From contig JAQGDQ010000037.1 of the NCBI GenBank assembly GCA_030141605.1, forward strand, positions 563,001-627,000: a stretch of 64,000 nucleotides of DNA, read 5' to 3'. The translations under genes and the position numbers were made by a program. The DNA comes from Tubiluchus corallicola. Taxonomy: Eukaryota; Priapulida; Priapulimorpha; Priapulimorphida; Tubiluchidae. Of this stretch, positions 13,101 to 23,822 are shown one piece after another. How positions within the stretch are numbered: the stretch's first letter is position 1; each line of letters begins with the position of its first letter. Under the pieces are notes generated by a model. It made no database searches. It saw only the letters and a program-made list of their open reading frames with translations, and was not told where the DNA came from.

Positions 13101-16100
13101 GCTCAAGTGTTTGTGTTGAGCAATGTATGAGTAATCTTTGCTGTACTGTACGTTTCTTAATGTTTAAACACTGATTTTGTTGGAAGTACAAATACAACAA
13201 ATATGAGTTTAACGTTACCAACCATTTACTTTTTTTATACTCGTGAGTAGTTATGTAAGTAAAGGCCTCAGGGCATTTCTTTGCCCGGGTGTTTAAAATA
13301 CTGTTAAGATGGCTCTGACAATGTCGCCACTCAAATACACAACTTAAGTCGATACAACTCAAGATTCAATAAAAAATGCTGGCGTAGTAATGTTCAACTA
13401 TCTAGAATATGCCTGCAAAGGTGTAACAAACACAATGTCCTTTTAAATAAGCAGATTCTAAATAAGAATTTGCAGATTTTTTAAATAAACATTTCAGCTT
13501 TATATCCATCACACCTAAAAAAGTAAAAGGTGGAGATATTATAGTACCTTGTACGCTATAACTTGCCAGAAGAACAGCTTGCTCTGGTGAGCATTGCAAA
13601 ACACCTTCTATCACATCATTTTTCAACTGTAGGTAAAACTGATACCTAAAATATAAAAGGTAGTTAAGATTTAAACAACATTTACAATGACTAAAGAAAG
13701 CCACTAAACTAACAAAGTGAACTAACTTAAAGTAATTTCACTTACTAAAGCATCAAGTTAACTTAAACCTAAAATTCTATTCTACAAACCATGTTCTGTA
13801 TTATGTATCCCCAGATCACCATATTCCTAACCTAAATTACATTTTATTAACTTTTGCTAAATAACAAACAAAAATGACAACAGAAAAGAAAAAAATTGCT
13901 ATATGTGCCCAAATAAAGGTAAAAAATATACACCCTATCTCCAACCTCATTACTAACCTAAGGGTACATTCATATTACCTATCACCAGGAAGTTATGTAT
14001 TTCAACTAGTTCAGCAATCATTTCACAATCAATCATGAGAAAGGTATTTTGTATATTTGCTGAGTAAACAAAAAAGTGAACAATAGAACAAACTTGAAAA
14101 ATTCAAATACACTGTAATGAAAATGAAAACACACAAAAAATATTTTTCAGTTTACAGTTTATGCCTAGACAGTCATTCACGATAATAATCTATTCACTTA
14201 TGCCTAGACAGTCATTCACAATAATAATCTATTCACTTCATGTCATACACTAAATGAAGGTTCTATACAAAGTTATGTACAAAACAAGAAATAGATAGTA
14301 TATCGCTTGTTTATACTAAATAGTTTGTATGCATATTAAACATTGGACATTTCGAATGTAATTAGTATTACGTGACTAACATTCAAAAAGCATAAAAACA
14401 ACTTACTGAAGAAAGACAGTAAAAAAGAAATGACAATGAAGTACAGTGCCACTGGGACTGTAATACCAATGTTTGCTTTACAAATCTTTAAATAGTCAAG
14501 CACTTTAAGTTGGCTTTGTCGAACAGTTTGTGTAGCTACAGTCTTTATTTATTTACAGAATGGCTGACTCATGCGCCCACACGAAATTTTCAACAATATT
14601 AAGTAAACAATGTGGTGTACTTAGCAAAGCTGCAGTGTGTTTGTTGTACTCCACTTCCTTACTTTAAGCATGCCTTGTCTTTCGTAAATAAAATAAATAG
14701 CACATGACAACCAGCATAAACCAGAATGAACAAAAAGATGGAGAAAAGCCCTGTGAGAAGAAACGTTTATAAATAATTGCGAAGGCACAGCCTCTATGAA
14801 TAAATTTATAAATAAATAAAGGTTTGTTTACAAAGCAGCATACAGCACTGAATATGAATGAAGCATTGGCCAAAATAATTGCATTTTTTTAAATTCCACA
14901 GTTTTAATTAAAATGCAGATCCACAATACCTTTAGCAAACAGACTTCATGCACTTACCAGATAAAAAGCAAACTTCTTAAAGGGTGCCATAAGGATCGGA
15001 TTATGCTATAGGTTAGTACAGACCCTGTAAACTTGGGGGGGGCCCTCAAGCTTTGGTAACATTTGCTGAAAAATCTCTCTTTTTGACTGCGGTTGTGTTG
15101 AAATACGTGCTAATTTGGTTTAGAATAAACATTAAAACATTGCTATTTATTTAAAAAAATTAATGACAAACAAAAGACAGCCATTCTAGTTTATTAAAAT
15201 AATTTGCAATAAGTGTAGTCCAATCTAAGTAAATGTAACTAAAATAAGTCACGAGTAAAAAATATTCAAGACAGGTACGGGCCTGGTGCCCCCCAAAAGG
15301 ACATAATCCGGCCCTGGGTGCCATACGTGTACTATTTGAGTCATTTATAAAACATTACGTTCTTCACAGGTAAAAATATTCAGAACCACTGATAGCCCTT
15401 TCCTGAATCTGCAGACGCTTCATCGTTAATGAAGTATCTGGTCAGCCGCTCGTTTACACCTTCTTAAGCAGATTATTCTTATGAGTCTCTAGCACAGGCA
15501 CAGCATGCAAGAGGACAATATATGGAACGAATACCTACATATTACACTTTAATTGTTGAGGTACTTTATTAGTGGTCTGGTGCTACAAAAATTGTTGGTC
15601 AATACTTGTTATATGTGCATCATAATAAAGATACTTCTTCACACTAGTTTTTTGATATTTTTGTGCTTTTCAGCTACCACGGCTATTATGTAATGTTGCA
15701 AACATATTTTCTGTACTCTTTTATACGTACATTTTCATTTGTATCTTATTATGTGGCATTTCTATACGTAAATAAATAAGAAAATTACCTAGCAGCTTCA
15801 TCATGTAAGGCTTGTACGTCCGTAACATAGTACATTACACCAAAATACAACCATGACTCATGGGCATGCTTTTGCAGTATTTTCTGCAGTGGCTTATCTA
15901 GTTCTATCCATCTCAGTTTCAGCTTCTTCGACACATATCTGAGGCCAAAATATTGTTGCTACAAAAGAAAAAGCAAAACTTTAATACTAACTTCATAACT
16001 GTTTTCCAGCTTCAGAAAAACCAATCTAGGCATTCAGGAAACAGCATAAATAACCTAGTTTTAGTGAAATGTGAACACACAAATGAATGGTATAATTATT

Positions 16101-19100
16101 TAATGTTCATAACTCAAACTTGCATTTTCCTAAAAGCATGATTGTTCAACTTAGTGAACTGAACCTGATTGTTTGCGTGACTTTAAACTATTCATATACA
16201 TCACTATGGCTATGTGTTCTTTTTCTATCAGTTTTTTACATTATATCATTATATTATAATATATTTCATTTTGTACCTTGGTGCTAATATCTTAATTTTT
16301 CTATATTTTGTCTGCATAACAATAATAATAACCTGTGTTTTTGCCATGATACTTCACTGTATTTGTGAAAATAATCTTGAACCTATTGAATTAGATCAGT
16401 AATAGATGACCTAGAATCTGCAAGCACATACAACAAAGCAAAGAAAAGCAATCACGGGTCAAAATGCCACTACAACCTTTAAAGCCATAGATCATTTGAC
16501 CAGAAAGGCACACATCATAAAAATATTAGTGATAACTTATTATTTTTAACTTGTATGTTTACATCTGGCACCTAGGTCTTGTGCAGCCAGATATACAGAA
16601 TTCCTAATTTTACTAGTACAGATTGATGTAATTTATTCGTTAGCATGTTTCAGTGATGTAAGAGTACTTTAAAATTACATGGATTTCAACCTGTTGTTCA
16701 TTAGGCTATCAGATTTTTTTGACACGAAATACAAACAAAAGCATACAGCAATCAATTTTAACACTTATTACAGCAAATGAATTAATGGGGAGCAAAAACT
16801 GTTTATGTTTACCCACTTGTTTATTTTCAACGCTCTGCCAAAAATTTCACAGCAAGATTTATGTTTCCTTCAAAACTCAGAAGGCTAAACATCTTTTGCA
16901 TGCAACCTAATGTTTCCTGCTTCCGTCTAAGATTAATGCAGTGTTAATGTGTTCTAAGTTAATTTTCAAAATTTACCAGTTTACAATTTGCATATATAGT
17001 AAGTACCAATAAAACCAAATTTACTTTAATACATATTTATTTAAAAATAAGTCAAATGAAGAGTTGAAGAAACTATATCGCTTCAGCAACATATGATTCG
17101 AAAAAGACCTTCTAATCTCCAAAAAAACGAATTACAATCAAAATGATGTTATTTGATGCATTTTTATGATAGAATTACATTTTCTGTGGCAGCAATTTGC
17201 TTTTGATTTCTGTTTATCTCCCATCTCCCATCACAACCATGAATTTTCTTACTGTATATAGGAAAAAGGATAACATTTTGAGACTTATAAAATGTTTCTT
17301 GCATAAAACTTTTTTCGAAGCTCTTTTTCGTGTAGGCTGTGCTCACTATTTTTGACAGCATTTTAACTCCAGTTTTACTTACCACATCAAAAATGTTTCA
17401 AACAAGCTTATCACAGGATTGTCATTATATACAGCTCATTGTGAACTTTACTAGCAGAGCAGGATGAAATGCAACATAATGATTCTATTCATCACAAATT
17501 AAATATCTTATTAAATCTTAAATCCGTTTCCAAGTTAGAGTGAACAGTTAACAATGCTGTACCCTCTACGACTAAAGTTCTGATAGGTTTACAATAATTT
17601 ATCCTTCAAACACTCTCTTAGCAGAGCTGGACAGGATGAAGAAATTGTTGTCTGGGTCACTCACCTGGGAATAGAAGTTTACCTAGCAGTAAATCCCACC
17701 AACCTACCTACCACTAATCCTAGAGCACATTGTTTACATTGAGAATTAGCTGCCTGTACCAGTTTCTTTGGGACAACCCAGGGAACTACAGAACACTTGC
17801 ATTCAAGATTAGAAATAAAATTAAGCTTTCTGTTTAAAAAAGTGAGTGATAAATACTAAAGTCTTGTTCAAGTGATAGAACATGTAATCGTAAGTGCATA
17901 AAAGGTGATACTATAGCACAATTCGCAATTGTGCCTCACGGTTATTTGCTGACAATAGCTATGTGATACTGGTACATACTTAGTAAACGTAACTGTAGCG
18001 CTAGTAATGACTGCAGTATAATAAATATTTAGCATATAATTAGTTTGATACATGGCATTCATCGTCAAATAAAAATTGCCCTTTTTGGTGGCCAACTTTT
18101 GTAGCCTGTAACTTGATTAGAAGAAATATCTGGCTACTTGAAATGCAAATAACTTAGTTGTGGCATGTTACAGTATGACTGTATGATGTAACTGATGACT
18201 AAAATTGTTAAAAATTTAAAATACAATTGTAAAAGTTGCATTAAGATAGCCTGCTACATGCGTATAAACCTGCAGCTCACACAGATAAAGTTTTCATAGT
18301 AAAAAAGTAGACAAAGATCAGACTTTAGATTTTTATTTTTTTGTAACTTATCCATATAGGCCAAGGAATTACTCAACATTTATAGCACACGTCAGTGGAG
18401 TAGGGAAAATTTCACTAATTAATGATGTATAAATTAAATTATTGTAAAACTTATACAAGGTACAAAAAATTTTTATACAAAAATACTTCTGTTGCTTTTC
18501 TGACTTCAACACTACAGACAATTTTGTGGGTTTTTATCGGACTTAACAGCAGAATAATTGGCAAAGCAATTGGAACCATCTGCGACTAAATTCACTTTGC
18601 TTAGTCGTGAGCATCAAAATTAACGACTCAAATTTACGTTGGTTTAGGATTAACCTGGGCCTCTGACATACGTGTATTAAAACTTTGCATTACATAACCA
18701 CAAAGAGGACACTATAAATTATAACACCTAATTTTATTTAGTAACATTTTTGAATTGCATGCTAACACCTTGAAGTCAAATAATTTTTGGGTTTCTCAGT
18801 GGCAATGTAAACTTTATAAACATATCCATTACGCTGTGAAGCCAGTCTTATTTTTGTTCTTGTTAAGCATGTAATATAAAACTTTGCCATTTACTCATTG
18901 TGAGGCAATGCATGTACACTAAATTTTCACAAAAAATTGCATCTGTGACAATAGTAAATGCTACATCTGCTAAAAGTTAGCTTATTACCATCATTTTTGA
19001 ACAGTAAAGCAGCGACTATGCAGACTGTTTGCACATTATTTTTACCACCATTTCAGAAGCAGAAAGCAAAGATTATGTAGAATGCACGTGCATTATTTAT

Positions 19101-20119
19101 CATCAGTGGACGGATTTATTAGCGTTTGTTATTTCACGTAGTTTCAACATTGGTGCAAAATGTTTTGTTGTTGCATTTGTTTTGTGGCAGGATGTGGGTG
19201 GTTTTTTCAACATGTCATAATAGAGAACTGTTGCAGGCGGCATCCGAAACACAGCATGTCAATAAAGTTTGTACATTTTACAAATATTTTTCGAGCAAAG
19301 CATACATGAGTGGGTACTTATGTGGCCGTCACTCGGCTTTTAAAGCAGCTGATTTGGTTGCAACTCAGGTTGTACAGCACCTAAGCTAGGAATGCTTTGT
19401 AATGGTAGTACTTCATATCTTGAAGCTAATGCAAATTGGGAGAGAGAAAAAATGCCCAATGCCTGGCATTCCAGACTAGCTAACAACAGTATGACTCTTG
19501 CAGATGTCTCCAGGCTGCACATTAATTCTTTTACTTTGAGACAAAAATTGTTACAAGTAGAAATTTATAAGTTATAAGTAAAAGGCATTTACAAGCAATT
19601 CTGACTACCAACAATGATGCTTACTGCAACAGCCAACGAAAAAAAATTAGATTGCCAGGGATGCTATTTCAAATTAACACACAAGAAACACTTGAACAAT
19701 AACACAGACAGAACTAAGAAATAACAAGTCGAAGGTGTGATAGAACATGTTACGGTTTCAGTAATGTACAATGTGGTGCATTTGGGAACTGGTTCTTTGC
19801 CATAGCTCTTTTGATATTTTAAATAGTTTACATAGAATGTAATGCAGCAAACCAGGAGTTAGTCTAGGAGAAGTAGTGATCAGTAGAAAATGTACTTATA
19901 AGAAAATTACCTCAGTGATTTCAAGTCTCTGGCACACTCTGTCTAAACATTCTTGTCCGGTACTGTCAGCAGTCAACGTACATTCTACAAATGTAGTGTT
20001 GTCTAATAACTGTACTGATATCACATAAGAATTTTTCGAAACCACATTATATTTTTTGCTTTTCTTTAGCCTGAAAAGTGGCATTGCTCATACAAAGTCC
20101 ATTACTCAATTCCAATATT
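4..20119 (-). CDS. Pez: Pez-type FERM-domain protein tyrosine phosphatase (PTPN14/PTPN21 orthologue), complete, 16 coding exons
   Basis: Cytosolic/junctional tyrosine phosphatase of the PTPN14/PTPN21 family, known for Hippo (YAP/KIBRA) and adhesion regulation. Coding exons, all GT-AG and phase-consistent: 19911-20084, 15789-15958, 13548-13645, 12401-12630, 10508-10684, 9126-9208, 7031-7085, 6593-6905, 5094-5983, 4381-4491, 4035-4253, 2722-2850, 1694-1762, 1255-1428, 591-728, 4-132; sum 3159 nt, 1052 aa. Residues 1-310 are the FERM domain (start [15 protein letters not shown]). A long linker holds PPPPY at about 590-594, the family's WW-ligand, and the conserved NSTPDL and SSPDLLSR motifs. The phosphatase domain is about 767-1052: NRF rather than NRY as in this family, [14 protein letters not shown] (Asp about 948), [10 protein letters not shown] (Cys about 986), final QTLSQY loop, C-terminus NTRLI. 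All catalytic elements are intact. The start exon begins after an acceptor at 20120-20121, so an upstream noncoding exon is expected. Exon 4 has a possible tandem acceptor. Confidence 0.96.
1953..2172. repeat. Short tandem duplication, about 90-100 bp unit, 2.3 copies, in a Pez intron
   Basis: Units starting near 1953, 2053 and 2143 share the order CACTCC/CACGCC, AGCATAGTT, GGATCTAC, AAATGTTTGA and AAAGGGAGTT. The third copy stops after the first 30 bases. It lies in the intron between exons 12 and 13 of Pez, with no coding content. Confidence 0.75.
3475..4070. repeat. Tandem duplication of about 290 bp spanning the end of Pez exon 11 and its splice donor
   Basis: Copy 1 (3475-3771) and copy 2 (3781-4070) are diverged direct repeats (shared blocks TAGATAAATC, TTTTTAAAG, GTGACCAAGCCA, GACTTCAGCA). 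The right end of copy 2 is the last 36 bases of the real exon 11 plus its donor. Copy 1 keeps the equivalent 33 bases (3737-3769, minus strand, [11 protein letters not shown] against the real [11 protein letters not shown]) and an intact GTAAGT donor, but no acceptor in front. Confidence 0.85.
6380..6480 (+). repeat. Possible 5S-rRNA-like fragment
   Basis: The stretch around 6436-6462 reads CTACGGAAATTAAGCAG, close to the internal promoter segment of 5S rRNA (CGGAAGCTAAGCAG), and is followed by GTCTAGCCT-like sequence. The 5' half and 3' end of a 5S gene are not recognisable, so at most this is a degraded 5S-derived SINE or pseudogene piece in the intron between Pez exons 8 and 9. Could be chance. 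Confidence 0.25.
7993..9014 (-). mobile_element. Decayed pogo/Tigger-like DNA transposon with DDE transposase remnant
   Basis: On the minus strand, 8356-8652 encodes a DDE_1 core segment: [10 protein letters not shown], then [10 protein letters not shown] with the second catalytic Asp, then [19 protein letters not shown] with the third acidic position. A further open stretch at 7993-8199 would be the acidic transposase tail; the two are separated by stops. The right end is TATTAAGCGGTGACTACTG, ending at 9014 and followed by TA, matching the inverted ends of the related copy at 50552-51630. Bases 8640-9014 are similar to 51090-51630. No left terminal repeat or N-terminal DNA-binding domain is seen, so the copy is truncated and inactive. 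It lies in the intron between Pez exons 6 and 7, in the same strand sense as the host gene. Confidence 0.85.
9690..10050. repeat. Pair of diverged direct repeats about 260 bp apart
   Basis: Segments at about 9708-9765 and 9967-10020 both read GCAACTRGGTCC, then GTACAAAA, then AGATTCG and TTCAGCA, about 75% alike over 55 bases. They belong to the same intron block as the neighbouring TA tract. No coding capacity is recognised. Confidence 0.55.
10056..10142. repeat. (TA)n microsatellite, about 43 units
   Basis: Uninterrupted TA dinucleotides in the intron between Pez exons 5 and 6. Apparent Ile-Tyr open frames across it on both strands are artefacts of the repeat. Confidence 0.98.
10270..12212. 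repeat. Three-copy dispersed repeat including an inverted pair
   Basis: The block CAAAATGATAATRACAAAYTT followed by GAAAATCCACA occurs forward at about 10336-10382 and 11888-11925, and inverted at about 12122-12160. Similarity of the last two continues outward for about 90 bases (11842-11932 against 12116-12212 reversed), so they could pair as a stem with a loop of about 180 bases. Coding exon 5 of Pez (10508-10684) lies between the first and second copies. Confidence 0.65.
14159..14236. repeat. Two tandem copies of a 39-bp unit
   Basis: Nearly identical adjacent units beginning TTATGCCTAGACAG at 14159 and 14198, differing by one base. They lie in the intron between Pez exons 2 and 3. Confidence 0.95.
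14991..15316. mobile_element. Non-autonomous hAT-type MITE, 326 bp, with 8-bp target-site duplication
   Basis: The right end reads CATAATCCGGCCCTG, whose complement CAGGGCCGGATTATG matches the left end AAGGATCGGATTATG at 12 of 15 positions. The element is flanked on both sides by the identical 8-mer GGTGCCAT (14983-14990 and 15317-15324). An 8-bp duplication with short inverted ends beginning CAGGG is characteristic of hAT elements. There is no transposase frame. It sits in the intron between Pez exons 2 and 3. Confidence 0.85.
15959..19910. other. Pez intron 1 (coding), no recognised feature
   Basis: About 4 kb between the exons encoding the first two parts of the FERM domain. Both strands were read; only short AT-rich open frames without recognisable motifs were found. 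No transposase, reverse transcriptase or RNA gene was recognised. Confidence 0.6.
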
Positions 20120-20464
20120 CTGCAATGAAACAAAAAATCAGCATTCTCCATTAAAAAAAACTCATGTGTAAAACTTATTTAGAAATACAAATGCGAAAGA
20201 TACTATTAATCAATTTCAATGAAAAATCTTGTTCTGTAATAAGCATGTAAGAAAAAAATGGAAACAAATCCAAATCACACTGAAACAGGACAAAGGTTGG
20301 AGTAAAAAGGACAGTATTATATGCTACACGTATCCATTTCCAGGAGCTACTCCTGATCTCCCTCCATGTTATGCAGAGATTAGTGACGTCAGTATGGGTC
20401 CTACCTAAACTGTAAACAATCTTAGAGCAACTTTTAATACTTTTTGTACTGTGTCAAACAATGT

Positions 20465-20890
20465 AGCAAACCTTAGGTCGGTTGGCATCATCGACATTGT
20501 GGAAAATTGAAAAAATCAAACATATTCTCAACCACAAACGACTCAAAAACTCCTACATGCTTTCATAATATACAAACTCGATTACTGCAAGTTTACTTTT
20601 TGGATTTCTTAAATACGAAAATCGCAAATATCAACTAATTCAGAATTCTGCTGATTGTCTCATTACCAAAACTAGAAGAAATGATCACATTACACCTATT
20701 CTAAGAAAGTTGAATTGACTGCCGAAAAAGTTTCGAATTCAATTTAAAATTATCTGTATCATCTACAAAATACTACATGATATACAGTCATCATGATATC
20801 ATACTACATCTTACTGATATTTTAATATCAGTCACTGGTTTCAAAATTTGATAACTTGCAGTGATAATAGAACAGCGTCGCTATTTGTGC
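20465..20890 (+). mobile_element. LINE fragment, degenerate end of a reverse-transcriptase ORF
   Basis: With frameshifts allowed, the plus strand reads like the segment downstream of the RT domain in CR1/L2/Rex-type elements: HAFIIYKLDYC, then QLIQNSADCLI, then HITPILRKLNW and FKIICIIYKILHD, and further on CSDNRTASLFV. Several stops and frameshifts show that it is dead. It lies upstream of the Pez start codon, possibly inside a 5' UTR intron. Confidence 0.7.
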
Positions 20891-21429
20891 AGAAAAATCC
20901 GATTCTTGAGAAACGTAAAGTTGCTGCACACGTGAACTATGATGTCACCAGTATCAAAAATTGGGGACTTGCAATGATAATAGAGAAGCTAACCAATGTG
21001 TTTCCAAACAATAAGCTGACATATGAACTGCCTGGGATACACACAACCATTAATACTGCATTTTTGGCTTGTATTTTAGTTACTTATAGTACGAGATCTT
21101 AGAATAATATTAAAATATGTTTTACATTAGTACATCGATTCACAGAAACCAGTGTGGAAAAATTCAGTTGTTGCGCATTTTTGTGTTAGTGAATTCTGAC
21201 TAATAATGAAAAAATAGGTAAGTGCTAGAGTTAAAGGGTAGCTGACTTTGATGACCAATTGGCCCTTCATTACCCTTTCTCCTGCACTCCCCCGACACTT
21301 TCTTTTATACATATTTTTATCGCAGTTGTTAGTTAACTATAGCACTTATTGTTTATCTTGTAATCCTGGTGCAAAATGGGAGAGAAATAAAAAATGTCTA
21401 TGCCTAAATGTCCTTTCATAATCTTTTCA

Positions 21430-22000
21430 CAATAATTTTGGCTTCTTAGAGCATGACTATCGTGAAGCCCTCAATCTCACATTAAAAAAGGTTTAAATTT
21501 GGTGCACTAACCACTCTTTCTGGCAAACTATTCCATTTGTTCACTACGCAGTGTGAAAAAAATGAACTTTTACAATTAGTTCATGCATACGGTTTATACA
21601 ATTTATTAGAAAACAGTGGACAGCAGAGGTGCAGCCTCAAATAGTGTATCACCATTAACAACACGGTTGTCTCCATTTATGTACTTGAATACCTCATAGA
21701 AGTCAGCTGTTTCTCTTCTCTGTTGGAGTGAACAAATCTCAGGACGAAAATCAGCTGCATAGCATAATCACAGGCACCTATCTTGAACTTTCTACAATCT
21801 CTTAATGTCAAATTGTAACGACGGTGACCATACTACACTAGAATATTCTAATAATGGTCGCACATAAGCTTTGTAGAGAGTTAACACCTGCTTAGGCTCC
21901 CGGTTAGCAAAACATCTTTTAATCAATCCAATCATCCGATTTGCCTTATTGCAAATGTTGGTGATATGTGCAGCAGGCTTCAGATCATTAGATTTGTGTT
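21430..22000 (-). mobile_element. LINE fragment, opposite orientation
   Basis: The minus strand reads, with minor breaks, ANREPKQVLTLYKAYVRP, LLEYSSVVWSP, RLQKVQDRCLRLCY and ADFYEVFKYINGDNRVV. This is the typical post-RT tail of CR1/L2-like retroelements. It is a separate insertion from the plus-strand fragment at 20465. Confidence 0.8.
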
Positions 22001-22112
22001 GATGTGAAATAAATAAACAAATATAATTACAACTAGGTCTTTATGTTCTGAATGTCTAGTTCATCATTAATATTTCACAGAAGCACCCCACACTGATCAT
22101 AAATTTACTTAC

Positions 22113-22690
22113 CGTACGGCACAGCTACTGCTGTACGTAGTACCAATGTAAACAGCTTACCGCGTCACCAATGTTCAGTAAGTAATAGGCCTATTAAGTA
22201 AAATTTTATCGGATGTTTTAAAAACAAGAAAAACTGGAAAACAACTGCAACTTCGTTTTCCAACACTTTTCTCCACAAAGTCTACCCGATGCTTGTTAAG
22301 TTTACATTGTTTCAGTTTTACAGACATTGGCCAGCTGATGAGTGTCAATAGCAAGCAAATTAATAAAACTAAAACAGTAAAAGAGAAAGCCCTCGAAACA
22401 AATAAACACTAGGTCAGAAATCATTGGGGGCTACTGTAAAGCGGTTACTTATGCGGGTAACCGTTTCCGTTTATCTTATTAGATATACACCAATGAAGAC
22501 AGAAAAATCACCCTACCACGCGCACGGTTATGTAAGTAAGCCGAGCGAAAAATCTCGCAGGTCGCCAAACTTTCTTCGTTAAACGGGCATAAAACCCAAA
22601 CTTCCTTTCGTAGCCAAACGCGAATTTTGTGTCTTCGCACGACCCTCTTAGCTACAGCTCGCCTATGATTGGTTTTTTACTTCTGTGTTC
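22113..22690 (-). promoter_or_regulatory. Candidate promoter and first noncoding exon of Pez
   Basis: Bases 22440-22690 contain clearly more CpG than their surroundings (CGCGCACGG, GAGCGAAAAATCTCGC, AACGCGAATTT). A CCAAT motif on the minus strand lies near 22668. A good minus-strand donor (CG|GTAAGTAAAT) at 22113/22112 could join to the acceptor preceding the Pez start exon (20120-20121). This is inference; no transcript data. Confidence 0.35.
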
Positions 22691-22699
22691 TCTAACTGC

Positions 22700-23822
22700 C
22701 CACTTTATATTTAATTAAAACTAGCTAGTATAAGAATTTCAACCAATTGTAGAGTGGAATATCCAAGGTACGACTCACTGTTTACAATTTCATTCTTTAT
22801 AATTCCATACTTTTAATTAGAAATTTGTTTTTGGCAGACCCAATGCCATAAAACTTTTCTACACGTAGGCCCTAAATGTAATTATTTACTCTTTATAGAA
22901 ACAATGTGGAGCGATCAGAGACCGTGAGCACACGATGATGCTGTGAATCTTCATAAAACCAGAGTTTTTTAGTGTTGTTTGTAGTCCATAATATCAAGAT
23001 TGCGAGAATTATTGCTAGTTTGGCTCAGATCTTTGGTTTCGAATAGAAAACAAATTGTGTACTGTTGTACCGGCCCTTGAGTCGTCTTCAACAAAATTAT
23101 AAAGCAATGAACATTTATGCCACTATAAAGCAGCTATTATTTTTATTTGTTATTACATGTACATAATCACAAAAAATAACCAATGTGCCAATTATTTTTA
23201 TTGGAATATTGCCGTAGATCAACATGGCAAAGCCTAAATGTAAATACTATTATTATTACTATGGAATAATATTATTACATTCATATTTGCTTTTAATTTA
23301 GCTTCTTCTCAGTCAAAATCATTATGTTCTAAAATATTTTTGCATGACTGCCAACTTAATGGAAGTGGATTTTTTGAATGTAAAACCGTCATTGCTATCA
23401 CAATTATGCTTTATATAATAAAGTAATTAATAATGGTTACCAGTACCCAGTCACAACTTTGAAATAAAATCTAGCACATAGCTTTAGTCCACTCTATAGT
23501 ATACAAGTGCACATGCTAAAATTAGTTACGCTACCTTTTTCAAGATGTATTTCATTATCATCTCAGAAAAAGTATTTTAAATTATATTGCTGTATCGAAA
23601 AAAAAATCAAAAAGCAATCTTGGAATCAGCAGTGAGGAAATCCATTTCAGAGTTTCAAATGCCACATATACGAATTTCATGGGAGTTCAAAGTTTCTCTT
23701 TTAATTTTATTAATTTTTCTTTCGTTTTTCTATTGCACCATTTGTTCTTGAGACTGCTTTAGTGATTTCATAAAGCAATTATTCGCACACGTGTTTCTGC
23801 TTTTAATGCAAACAGATTAGTT
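22700..23822. other. Intergenic, nothing recognised except NEPRO poly(A) signals
   Basis: AT-rich sequence between the presumed Pez promoter and the NEPRO stop codon. A minus-strand AATAAA lies at 23713-23708, about 110 bases after the NEPRO stop, and is the likely poly(A) signal. No other gene or repeat was recognised. Confidence 0.5.

Noticed and set aside
19029-19577. Several overlapping plus-strand frames in Pez intron 1
   Set aside because: Short, overlapping, without motifs or splice signals; consistent with chance in AT-rich DNA.
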